Positions 1 to 7,192 of a DNA stretch of 64,000 nucleotides are shown in pieces (positions within the stretch are counted from its first letter, which is position 1; each line of letters starts with the position of its first letter). Source of the stretch: DASYLJ01 sp964404165 (GTDB lineage: Bacteria > Desulfobacterota > Binatia > DP-6); contig CAYOIZ010000011.1 of NCBI GenBank assembly GCA_964404165.1, positions 62,001 through 126,000 of the forward strand, read 5' to 3'. The position numbers and the translations under genes were made by a program. The notes below the pieces were generated by a model. The model worked only from the letters and a program-made list of their open reading frames with translations. It was not told the DNA's origin and ran no database searches.

Positions 1-2
1 AC

Positions 3-608
3 ATGACCAACGAAGCAGGGGACGTGACCCCGGACGAGATACTGATGGCGGCCTATCAGGCTGGAAACGAGCCCGCGTTTGTCGAGCTCTTCGATCGTTA
101 TGCAGGACCGGTGTACGGCTTCCTCGTGCGCCGCTTGTCGGACCGTGGCCTGGCTGAAGACCTCTACCAGGAGGCCTTTCTTCGCCTCCATCGGGCGCGA
201 CACACGTACGACTCCACGCGACCCTTTCGGGCATGGCTGTTCGGGATCGTCCACAACCTGCTGGCCGATGAATTGCGCCGGCGACACCGGATGCCGGAGG
301 TGACGACCGAGGAGCTACAGGGCGACGGGTCGGTTGCAAGCCGTCGTCACGACATCGCGAGCGAGTCACAAACACCGGAGAGCCTCGTTGCTGCCCGACA
401 GTCGAGCGCCGCGCTCAGCCGCGCCCTTACCGCACTGCCGTCCGACGAGGCGACCGTTCTGATTCTCGCCCGCATCGAGGGTATGTCCTACGAAGACATC
501 GGAAGGCTCCTGGGCCGCTCCGCGGCTGCAACGAAGCAACTGGCGTACCGTGCGCTGAACCGTGTGAGAGCCAAGATGGTAGCTGACGGCCATGAGGAGG
601 AGCCGTGA
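3..608 (+). CDS. ECF-type RNA polymerase sigma factor
   Basis: Sigma-70 family protein of 201 residues. The region 2 helix is visible near residues 25-95 (AEDLYQEAFLRLHRA, then FRAWLFGIVHNLLADELRRR). Region 4 with its helix-turn-helix is near 140-195 (ALPSDEATVLILARIEGMSY, then GRLLGRSAAATKQLAYRALN). It lacks regions 1 and 3, as ECF factors do. Its stop overlaps the start of the next gene, a membrane protein with a zinc-finger-like N-terminus, which is the usual sigma/anti-sigma arrangement. It probably directs core RNA polymerase to stress or metal-response promoters, perhaps of the metal genes downstream; the target is not shown by sequence. The ATG lies at the window edge, so a longer upstream start cannot be excluded. 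Confidence 0.9.
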   Translation: MTNEAGDVTPDEILMAAYQAGNEPAFVELFDRYAGPVYGFLVRRLSDRGLAEDLYQEAFLRLHRARHTYDSTRPFRAWLFGIVHNLLADELRRRHRMPEVTTEELQGDGSVASRRHDIASESQTPESLVAARQSSAALSRALTALPSDEATVLILARIEGMSYEDIGRLLGRSAAATKQLAYRALNRVRAKMVADGHEEEP

Positions 609-1489
609 CGCAGACCGTGTCCTGTACTGAGTATCGGGCGTGGCTCGTGGAGTCATTCGCCGACATCTCGACGCCTGGCGATGGCGGGCTTTTTCGCTCG
701 CACGCCGCGGGATGCCCCGATTGCCAATGGGCTGCAGCGGAGCTTCGAGCAAGCTGGGATGCGTTTCGTGCGTTGCCACCGCTCGAGCCACCCGCGCCGC
801 TCAGGGAGCGCACGCGCGGAGCAGTGCTCCAGCTGATGGCCGAGGAACGTGCGACGGTATCCCGGCGCCGCTGGCTCGATGCCAGTCAGGTTCCCCTGTC
901 AGTCGGCTCTGGCCTTCTCGTGGCGGCAGGAACCTTGTCGCTGCTTGGAGGCCTCATCTGGGGAAGCGCGTTGCCGCAAGGACATCTCTTCTTCTGTGCC
1001 GCGATTCTGACCGGACTGCTCGTCGGAGCGTTCTCCTGGATATACAGCGCAACAACCGTCAACGGCGTGCACCTCGACGCGGCTGCCCGCGTTGGTTTGC
1101 TAGCCCTCGCAATTACAGTCGCCGCAACGACGGCATGTCCCGAGCTGCACGTGCTCAGGTGGTGGGACGATTCCTTCGTGGGGCGGTTGTTTACAAACCT
1201 GCTTGGCGCCGGGGGGAGCTCCCTGGTGTTTGGCTTCGTCTATGGACTTTTCCCGGGCTTCCTTGCCGCACTCTTCGGTGGACGACTCCTGAGCGAACGA
1301 CCTCTCGCGAACGGGCTGGTCGCCGTCGGCGTTGTGTTCCTGCTAGCGACCCCGGTGATCTACTTGCAGTCCGCGCCCTTTACGTCGGGCGTCATCGCGA
1401 GCTGGCTGGCCGGTACCGCAGCCGGAACCCTCTGCGGCGTGTTCGGCGCACTCCGAGTGCGCCAGCGCGTAGCGCTCGCCGGAGCGTAG
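605..1489 (+). CDS. Putative anti-sigma factor, zinc-finger plus polytopic membrane domain
   Basis: 294 residues, starting at a GTG that overlaps the sigma-factor stop by 4 nt (GTGA), which implies translational coupling. The cytosolic N-terminus has an HxxxCxxC signature (H33, C37, C40) plus C7, as in zf-HC2 anti-sigma domains. From about residue 95 the protein has roughly six hydrophobic helices instead of the single one of most ZAS anti-sigmas. Family knowledge suggests it holds the sigma at the membrane until a signal arrives; the large membrane part could sense that signal directly. Role inferred from motif and position. Confidence 0.7.
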   Translation: MTQTVSCTEYRAWLVESFADISTPGDGGLFRSHAAGCPDCQWAAAELRASWDAFRALPPLEPPAPLRERTRGAVLQLMAEERATVSRRRWLDASQVPLSVGSGLLVAAGTLSLLGGLIWGSALPQGHLFFCAAILTGLLVGAFSWIYSATTVNGVHLDAAARVGLLALAITVAATTACPELHVLRWWDDSFVGRLFTNLLGAGGSSLVFGFVYGLFPGFLAALFGGRLLSERPLANGLVAVGVVFLLATPVIYLQSAPFTSGVIASWLAGTAAGTLCGVFGALRVRQRVALAGA

Positions 1490-1828
1490 GGCCGCAGCAT
1501 CCCTCAGTTGGGTTGTCGTCCGGCCAGAAGGCGACAGCCGAAGAGCGGTGCCCGCGGAGACGGCGTGCGCCTCCGAGAGCGCGCCTCGAGTAAGGTCACC
1601 GTCGGTATGAAGCGCAGGAGGCTCCCGGTATGAAGCGCAGGAGGCTCCAATGACGCACCGTGCCCTGTTACGAAAATCGGCGGCCGCCGTATTCCCATTC
1701 GTGATCCCCAAAGTCGCCGAAGTGCTTCTGGGACACACCGGGGCCGCGTCGCCGTTTGAACGGCGATGCCGGACACGGCATCAATGGGCCGTCTCACGCG
1801 GCGAGCGTGAGTACAGAAGGAGAATCCG
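1490..1828. other. Intergenic region with weak small ORFs
   Basis: No convincing gene. It holds the 23-bp tandem repeat listed separately. An ORF at 1650-1868 (72 codons, basic, no recognisable domain) has a GGAGG five bases before its ATG but runs into the start of the next gene, so I leave it uncalled. A good ribosome-binding site (AAGGAG) precedes the gene at 1829. Confidence 0.4.
1603..1648. repeat. 23-bp perfect tandem duplication
   Basis: Two identical 23-bp units, 1603-1625 and 1626-1648. Each contains ATGAAGCGCAGGAGGCTCC, that is, an ATG followed by an arginine-rich mini-reading frame and an internal GGAGG. The second mini-ORF (MKRRRLQ) ends in a TGA that overlaps the ATG at 1650. 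Confidence 0.8.
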
Positions 1829-2080
1829 ATGTTTGCAAAGTTTGTTGTGGGCCTCGTGGTTGCCGTGAGCCTGACCAGTGCCGCCAGCGCTGGCCTCAAT
1901 GACGGTATCCGTCCGGGTCCGTCCGCGCCTCAGTGGCTTCTGCCTGCTCAGCCCCGTGCCCCGTATGCGTTGACTGGATCGAGCAGGACGAACACGCCGC
2001 GGCGAGGCGCGCAGAGTACGTGGACTCGCGAAACGCGACAGTTCGGGAACAAGGTCACGGTCGACTCCTACGTGCGCTGA
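1829..2080 (+). CDS. Small secreted protein of unknown function
   Basis: 83 residues with a clear Sec signal peptide (residues 1 to about 21, ending SAASAG) and a short proline- and arginine-rich mature part without cysteines. AAGGAG sits 6-8 bases before the ATG, supporting translation. It lies 50 bp ahead of a second exported protein with a metal-binding cysteine motif, so both may be in one transcript. I do not recognise the family. Confidence 0.6.
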   Translation: MFAKFVVGLVVAVSLTSAASAGLNDGIRPGPSAPQWLLPAQPRAPYALTGSSRTNTPRRGAQSTWTRETRQFGNKVTVDSYVR

Positions 2081-2129
2081 GCGCACGGTGCTTCTGGTTG
2101 CGGAAATGCCACCTGGGTAAGGAGGAGAC

Positions 2130-2489
2130 ATGACCATTCGTCGCGCAGCATTTTGGAGCTTCGTTCTAGCACTGCTCGCATGCGTCGCCGCCGGGTCGGC
2201 AAGCGCCGAGTCGCTTCAGCCAGTGGCGCCAGACCACGTGTGTATGGTGAACAACACGAGTCACGCTGGACCGCAGATTCCTGTCCAGGTTGGCGGTAAG
2301 ACCTATTTCGGCTGTTGCGAGATGTGCAAGGGGCGACTCGCGAGCGACCCGGCGGCACGGACCGCCGTGGACCCTATGTCGGGTCGACCCGTGGACAAGG
2401 CAACCGCAGTCATTGGCGCTACGCTCCAGGGGAAAGTGATGTACTTCGAGAATCAGCAGAGCTTCGACAGCTATCGCGCCGCACCGTGA
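2130..2489 (+). CDS. Exported TRASH/YHS-like metal-binding protein
   Basis: 119 residues. The signal peptide runs to about residue 26 (AGSASAES). The mature part has cysteines C38, C62, C63 and C66 in the pattern C-x23-C-x3-C with YFGCCEMCKG, close to the TRASH/YHS metallochaperone motif. Such domains bind copper or other soft metals and often accompany metal efflux genes. AAGGAGG precedes the ATG. Together with the CDF, RND and P-type ATPase genes downstream it suggests periplasmic metal binding or sensing. Which metal is bound is unknown. Confidence 0.7.
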   Translation: MTIRRAAFWSFVLALLACVAAGSASAESLQPVAPDHVCMVNNTSHAGPQIPVQVGGKTYFGCCEMCKGRLASDPAARTAVDPMSGRPVDKATAVIGATLQGKVMYFENQQSFDSYRAAP

Positions 2490-2552
2490 GCGGTCTTCGG
2501 GGGCGCCGTCTGGGGCCACTCTGCCTGCTATCTCGGCAAGGGGCTGCTCACG

Positions 2553-3188
2553 ATGCGGGCACTGGCGCGGCCAGCTTCCTCGATCTTCCTTGTCGCGCGA
2601 GCCCGGGGACGAGGCACGCGACGTGCACAAGAGCGCGTGCGTCTTTGTCGACTCTCGACGCTTCTGCTCCTTCTAGGGGTGGCGTTTCCGCGCCTTGGTG
2701 CGGCCTCCACGGAGTTCGAGCGTTGGGTCGCAACCCGGGGCTCGCTTCTCACCGGCCCGGCCCAGGTGCGGGCCGAGATGGCCCTTCGGTCCGTGCATCC
2801 CTGTGCGGACACGACGTCGCTGAGGGTACACGTCCTGGACACTCGCGATATCGGCGCGTTCTCATGGCCGCAGGGCGACATCGTGGTCACCGCGGCGCTC
2901 CTCGAGCTCCTCGACGATGACGAGCTTGCAGCCGCGCTCGCGCACGAAATCGGTCATCTGCTCTCAGACGGTTACCTCGGATCGGCCGCTACGCTCGTCG
3001 GCCGGCCCTCACGCCACGATGCCGAAGCGGCAGCAGACGAGCTAGCTGTGCGCCTGCTGGCTGATGGTGGCCGACAGGCCGGTGCGATGCTGCGGATGCT
3101 CACCAAGGTTCAAGCCGCTCTCGGGCCGGACCATCCGGACTTCCGTGCCATGGATCGTCGCCTTCAGTTGTTGCAGCGCGCCTCCTGA
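2553..3188 (+). CDS. M48-like zinc metalloprotease, exported
   Basis: 211 residues with the zinc-protease motif HEIGH at residues 131-135, preceded by a helix (DDDELAAALA) as in M48 peptidases. An acidic segment (DAEAAADELAVRLL, from about 156) could supply the third, glutamate ligand. A hydrophobic stretch at residues 34-51 is a signal peptide or anchor; an in-frame GTG at 2637 would give a cleaner signal peptide than the ATG used here, so the start is uncertain. Likely a periplasmic quality-control protease. It follows the TRASH-like gene by 63 bp in the same direction. Confidence 0.75.
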   Translation: MRALARPASSIFLVARARGRGTRRAQERVRLCRLSTLLLLLGVAFPRLGAASTEFERWVATRGSLLTGPAQVRAEMALRSVHPCADTTSLRVHVLDTRDIGAFSWPQGDIVVTAALLELLDDDELAAALAHEIGHLLSDGYLGSAATLVGRPSRHDAEAAADELAVRLLADGGRQAGAMLRMLTKVQAALGPDHPDFRAMDRRLQLLQRAS

Positions 3189-3378
3189 GACGCCGCCGCC
3201 TCGTGCAGCCCCCTGAGCCAGCCGTTGACGGCGGTGGCTGACGCCGAGGAGGCGTCACCAAGAAGCACGAGGCGATGACCTGGTGCCGCGTGACGACGGG
3301 AAAGGCGCCGGCCGTCGCGCTGGTGACGCAGACGCATCGCGATCTCGCGAAGACCAGCTGAGTCGTCCGAACACCTGT

Positions 3379-3407
3379 GGGGGTACCGGGCGCGCGCCGG
3401 TGCCCCC
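3379..3407. terminator. GC-rich hairpin between convergent genes
   Basis: Arms GGGGGTACCGG and CCGGTGCCCCC (one G-T pair) flank a 7-nt loop in the 260-bp gap between the M48 gene and the convergent CDF gene. No T-run follows on either strand, so its terminator role is tentative. A smaller 7-bp stem lies at 3239-3257. Confidence 0.4.
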
Positions 3408-3448
3408 GATTCATTGCGGGTCAGAACCTCGAACGGACCCACTACCCG

Positions 3449-4093
3449 CTAGTCGCAGCAGTTGTCGCCCTTCCAGGCCTGCCGTCCCTCACGAACCAGA
3501 AAATAGGACATGCCGATGGCGGCGAGCGGATCGGCCCACCACCAGCCGAAGAGCGCGTTCAGACCGATCCCGGCCAGCACGATGATGGAGAGCCACCAGC
3601 ACGCCGTGGTCTGGAAGGCATCGGCTTCGAGGGCGCGACTCCCCAACTGGCGAGCGGCGACCCGCTTGGCTCGTGCCAGCCACATCATGACCGCGATCGA
3701 GACCGTCGTGACCGCGATGCCGACCGCCGATGGGTGAGGGTGCTCCTTCTGCACCAGCGTCCAGACTCCATCGAGCGCGACGTAGGCGGCGAGCATGAAC
3801 AGCGTCACGGCGACGAACTGGTGGGCGCGCTCGTCGAGGGCCCGGATGTGTGCGGAGGTGAGGCCGCCCGTGCGTTCGGTTTGCAGGCGCCAGAGCAGAA
3901 CGCCCCCGGACGCGCTCTCGACGAAGCTGTCGATGCCGAAACCGAGCAGCGCTACACTGCCTGCGCTGACTGCCGCGGTCACGGCGACGATGCCCTCGAC
4001 GATGTTCCATCCCACCGTGAGCAGCTCCAGGTGGACGGCGCGGCGGAGGACGCGAGGGCGATCCTGACATTCTGAAGGTACTGCGCGATTCAT
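3449..4093 (-). CDS. Cation diffusion facilitator-like metal transporter
   Basis: 214 residues from the ATG at 4093; an open frame continues upstream without family-like sequence, so I chose this start. Five to six transmembrane helices are visible. Helix 2 reads SVALLGFGIDSFVESASG and a later helix reads EADAFQTTACWWLS, the two positions where CDF proteins bind Zn/Co/Cd/Fe through Asp and His. The C-terminal cytoplasmic CDF domain is absent, as in short 'cation transporter' relatives. The C-terminus ends with two adjacent cysteines. It is transcribed divergently from the RND operon, so the 130-bp gap between them probably holds both promoters. Likely exports a divalent metal from the cytosol. 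Confidence 0.85.
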   Translation of the reverse strand: MNRAVPSECQDRPRVLRRAVHLELLTVGWNIVEGIVAVTAAVSAGSVALLGFGIDSFVESASGGVLLWRLQTERTGGLTSAHIRALDERAHQFVAVTLFMLAAYVALDGVWTLVQKEHPHPSAVGIAVTTVSIAVMMWLARAKRVAARQLGSRALEADAFQTTACWWLSIIVLAGIGLNALFGWWWADPLAAIGMSYFLVREGRQAWKGDNCCD

Positions 4094-4222
4094 CGAGGCT
4101 CCGTGTTCATGACTGCTCCAGTCTCGGGTAAGTCTGGGCGGCGCGGTTGCCCTTGTGCGGGTCGCTAGGCTAAAGCCTCTGAGCATTCGAGTCGATGTAG
4201 AGCCAGGCCCGCGACCATCGGT

Positions 4223-4654
4223 ATGACATTCCCACGAATGACCCCCAAGCAGCTCAGGAGCCTTACATGGCTCTGCTTGGTGCTCCAACTCGCCGGGGTC
4301 GCCGTCGTGTTCGGCCGAGTTCTCTGCGTCGCCACTGATGGACATGTAGCGCTCGAGGTCGCTCATTCCGGCTCGTGCCAGACCGAAGCTCGCAGACATC
4401 ACGCGCCGGTCGAAGCGGGCATGATGCCCGAGTGCGCAGATCATTCGTGCACGGACGTGCTGATCTCGAACCCAGCGTGGTCGGGGTCAGGACGCTCGTC
4501 GGATGACGGTACTGCGCCACGCTTGAGCGTGATGCGTCTGCCGCCCCCCACGCTGACTACACCACTCGGCGTGCTCGCCGAGCTGGAGCCTGCGTGGGTT
4601 TCGCCCGAGGGTGATGCGCCTCGCGCGCGGCGAAGCATCGTCCTGCTCGTTTGA
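4223..4654 (+). CDS. Small exported protein, paralogue of the one at 14016
   Basis: 143 residues; an internal ATG at 4238 is an alternative start. One N-terminal hydrophobic segment (TWLCLVLQLAGVAVVFG) is followed by the motif VLCVATDGHVALEVAH, then scattered Cys/His (RHH; CADHSCTD) and a hydrophobic C-terminal SIVLLV. The protein at 14016 has the same layout: LCV-x2-DGH-x-A-x-E-x2-H, RHH, C-x-D and a C-terminal VLLI. The two therefore form a family that I cannot name. It is the first gene of the metal-efflux operon, 98 bp before tolC, and its His/Cys content fits periplasmic metal binding or sensing. Function is inferred from context only. Confidence 0.7.
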   Translation: MTFPRMTPKQLRSLTWLCLVLQLAGVAVVFGRVLCVATDGHVALEVAHSGSCQTEARRHHAPVEAGMMPECADHSCTDVLISNPAWSGSGRSSDDGTAPRLSVMRLPPPTLTTPLGVLAELEPAWVSPEGDAPRARRSIVLLV

Positions 4655-4752
4655 TCGCGTAGTCATTCTCCCGCGTCGCCGGCAGGCGACGCACCGTGGT
4701 GCCCGCATCGTCGTGGTGGGCATCGTCGTTCACCCTGTTTTTGAGGATGGCT

Positions 4753-6165
4753 ATGAATCGCTCGTCTACGCACGCTCATCGTGTGAGGCAGCTTCACTCG
4801 GCGGCTGAAGTGAAGGCCTCACATCGAGCTCGAGTCCGCGCATGCGCGGCCCTGGTCGCTCTGCTCCTCGCGTGCTCGCCCTTGCGAGCGACCGCGATGG
4901 TGACTCCACCGCCGTCGTCGATCCCGCCTCGGGACGTAGCGCCGTCACCGGAGGACGTCGACCTGAGCGGAGCGATCACGCTCCGGGACGCCATCGCCGC
5001 CGCACTCGTTCGGAGCCCGGAACTGAGCGCCTTCTCGGCGGAAGTCCGCGCTCGCGAGGCTCGCGCGCTGCAGGCGGGATTGTTGCCGAATCCCGCACTT
5101 CGCAACGAGCTGGAGGACTTCGCAGGCACGGGTCGTCGAAGTGCCTTCAAATCCGCCCAGACGACGATCAGCCTCGCGCAGCTCGTGGAGCTCGGGGGCA
5201 AACGGGCCAAGCGTCGACAGGTGGCGACGCTGGAGCGCGATCTTGCGGGCTGGGACTACGAGGCACGACGTGCGACCGTCCTTGCCGACGTGACGAGGGC
5301 CTTCGTCACGGTGTTGGCCGTCGACGAGCGCCTTCGCCTCGCCGACGAGCTCCTCCGCGTTGCGTCGGACTCTGTGAGCACGGTCGGTGCCCAGGTGCGC
5401 GCCGGCGCGGTATCTCCCATCGAGCAGGAACGGGCCGAAGTGGCGCTCGCGCGAACCCGGCTCGAGCGCGTGCAACTCGAGCATGAGCTCACCACGGCGC
5501 GCGCCGCACTCGCCGCGACGTGGGGGGACGAACGGGTGACCTTCACCGGCGTCCAAGGCGACCTTACCCAGGTCACGGCGCCGGCGCCGGAGGAATCGTT
5601 CTTCGCGCACATCGACGACAATCCGGATCTCGCACGGTGGGCAACGGAGCTCGAACAGCGCCGTGCCGCGATTGGCCTCGAGGAGTCGCGGCGCATCCCC
5701 GATGTCACGATTACCGTCGGCGGCCGTCACTTCAACGAGAATGACAACTCCGCGGCGGTCGTCGAGATCACGGTCCCGTTGCCCATCTTCGATCGGAACC
5801 AGGGTGGCATCGCGGAAGCGCAGGAGCGGCTCACGAAGGCCAAGGCCGAACGCGCTGCTGCCGAAGTGGTGGTTCGAAGTGCGCTCACGCGCGCGTATCA
5901 TCAGCTGCACGCCGCGTTCGATCAGGTGACGTCGCTTCGGGACCAAGTCATCCCCCGCGCGTCATCCGTGTTTGCGGGTGCACGGGATGCCTACGCCAAG
6001 GGCCTCTTTCGCTATCTCGAAGTCCTGGACGCGCAGCGCACGCTGTTCGAGCTCCGAAGTCAGTACCTCGAGGCGCTCGCCACCTACCACCGAGCTCGTG
6101 CCGATGTTGAGCGCCTGAGCGGCGCCGCCGTCGACGAGCCTTCAGTCCGGAGACACGAGCCATGA
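4753..6165 (+). CDS. TolC-family outer membrane channel of a metal efflux system
   Basis: 470 residues, CzcC/CusC type. I chose the ATG at 4753 because GAGG lies 6 bases upstream; ATG 4747 is also in frame. A signal peptide spans about residues 20-45. Two repeated helical halves with coiled-coil character start at ITLRDAIAAALVRSPELSAF and continue to LFRYLEVLDAQRTLFELRSQ, the usual second-repeat signature. It forms the outer-membrane exit duct for the adaptor and pump encoded next. Its stop overlaps the adaptor ATG by 4 nt. A 150-bp piece of this gene (4916-5065) recurs almost unchanged at 14991-15140. Confidence 0.9.
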   Translation: MNRSSTHAHRVRQLHSAAEVKASHRARVRACAALVALLLACSPLRATAMVTPPPSSIPPRDVAPSPEDVDLSGAITLRDAIAAALVRSPELSAFSAEVRAREARALQAGLLPNPALRNELEDFAGTGRRSAFKSAQTTISLAQLVELGGKRAKRRQVATLERDLAGWDYEARRATVLADVTRAFVTVLAVDERLRLADELLRVASDSVSTVGAQVRAGAVSPIEQERAEVALARTRLERVQLEHELTTARAALAATWGDERVTFTGVQGDLTQVTAPAPEESFFAHIDDNPDLARWATELEQRRAAIGLEESRRIPDVTITVGGRHFNENDNSAAVVEITVPLPIFDRNQGGIAEAQERLTKAKAERAAAEVVVRSALTRAYHQLHAAFDQVTSLRDQVIPRASSVFAGARDAYAKGLFRYLEVLDAQRTLFELRSQYLEALATYHRARADVERLSGAAVDEPSVRRHEP

Positions 6166-7184
6166 CTGGGAAACTGTTCGCGTGCGCGATGATCCTGCTG
6201 GTTGCCGGGCTGCCGGGCTGCAAGCGAAGCGATGGCCAATCGGCCGACGCCGGCGGTGCCCATGCCGAGCATGGGGACGAGCACGACCATGGCAAGGAAG
6301 GCGCAGGTCACGAGGAGGAAGGCGGCGACCAAGGTCACAGTGACCACGGTGACGACGAGGAGGCGGAGAAGGGAAAGGTCCACGTGAGCGGCGCACAGCG
6401 CGAGCGTTTCGCCATTGGCGTCCAATCGGTTGGGCCAGGCGAGCTCGATGTCGGCATGGAGCTGCCCGGCGAAGTCCGGCCCGACGGCAACCGCGTGGCG
6501 CACATCGTGCCGCGTTTCCCAGGGATCGTGAAGGAGGTCCGTCGAAACATCGGCGATTCCGTTCGAACGGGTGACGTGTTGGCGATCGTCGAAAGCAGCG
6601 AAAGTCTTGCGCCGTATCCGCTGACGACCCTGCTGGACGGTACCATCATCGAGAAGCACCTCACCCGCGGCGAGGCGATCGATCGGGAGAAGCAGGCCTT
6701 CATCATCGCCGACCTCTCCACGGTTTGGATCGATGCGAGTGTCTTCCAGAAAGACCTCGACCAGATCCGGATCGGGCAGCGCGTGCAGGTCTTCGCGAAC
6801 CAGAGCACTGCAGCCGCAGAGGGGAAGATCTCGTACATCACCCCCGTCGTGGACGCGCCGACGCGCACCGCGACGGCCCGCGTGGTGCTTCCAAACACGG
6901 ACGGTCGCTGGCGGCCGGGAATGTTCGTCACTGTCCGAGTTCTCGATCCCGTGCAGGTGTCGCTCATCGTGCAACGGAACGCCGTTCAAACGATCGACGG
7001 CAAAAGCGTCGTCTTCGTCGAAACGGACGACGGCTTCGCCATCCGGCCCGTGACCCTCGGTCGCGCCGGCGCGACGCAGGTCGAGGTGTTGAGCGGTCTC
7101 ACGGCGGGAGAACGATACGCGACGACGAACACGTTCCTGCTGAAGGCGGAGGCCGGTAAGGGCTCCGCCGAGCACGAGCACTGA
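6162..7184 (+). CDS. RND efflux periplasmic adaptor lipoprotein, CzcB/CusB type
   Basis: 340 residues. A lipobox (LPGC) near residues 17-20 marks it as a lipoprotein. The next 45 residues are rich in His, Asp and Glu (HAEHGDEHDHG; GHSDHGDDEE), a probable metal-binding segment. The lipoyl and barrel-sandwich part follows (VAHIVPRFPGIVKEVRRNIG; LTTLLDGTIIEKHLTRGEAI), then beta-barrel and membrane-proximal domains (TATARVVLPNTDGRWRPGMF). It links the pump to the TolC channel and may hand metal to the pump. Encoded between tolC and the RND gene with a 4-nt overlap and an 8-nt gap. Confidence 0.92.
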   Translation: MTGKLFACAMILLVAGLPGCKRSDGQSADAGGAHAEHGDEHDHGKEGAGHEEEGGDQGHSDHGDDEEAEKGKVHVSGAQRERFAIGVQSVGPGELDVGMELPGEVRPDGNRVAHIVPRFPGIVKEVRRNIGDSVRTGDVLAIVESSESLAPYPLTTLLDGTIIEKHLTRGEAIDREKQAFIIADLSTVWIDASVFQKDLDQIRIGQRVQVFANQSTAAAEGKISYITPVVDAPTRTATARVVLPNTDGRWRPGMFVTVRVLDPVQVSLIVQRNAVQTIDGKSVVFVETDDGFAIRPVTLGRAGATQVEVLSGLTAGERYATTNTFLLKAEAGKGSAEHEH

Positions 7185-7192
7185 GGGGCGCC

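Noticed and set aside
3239..3257. 7-bp hairpin as terminator of the M48 gene
   Set aside because: Short, no T-run and followed by a stronger hairpin at 3379.
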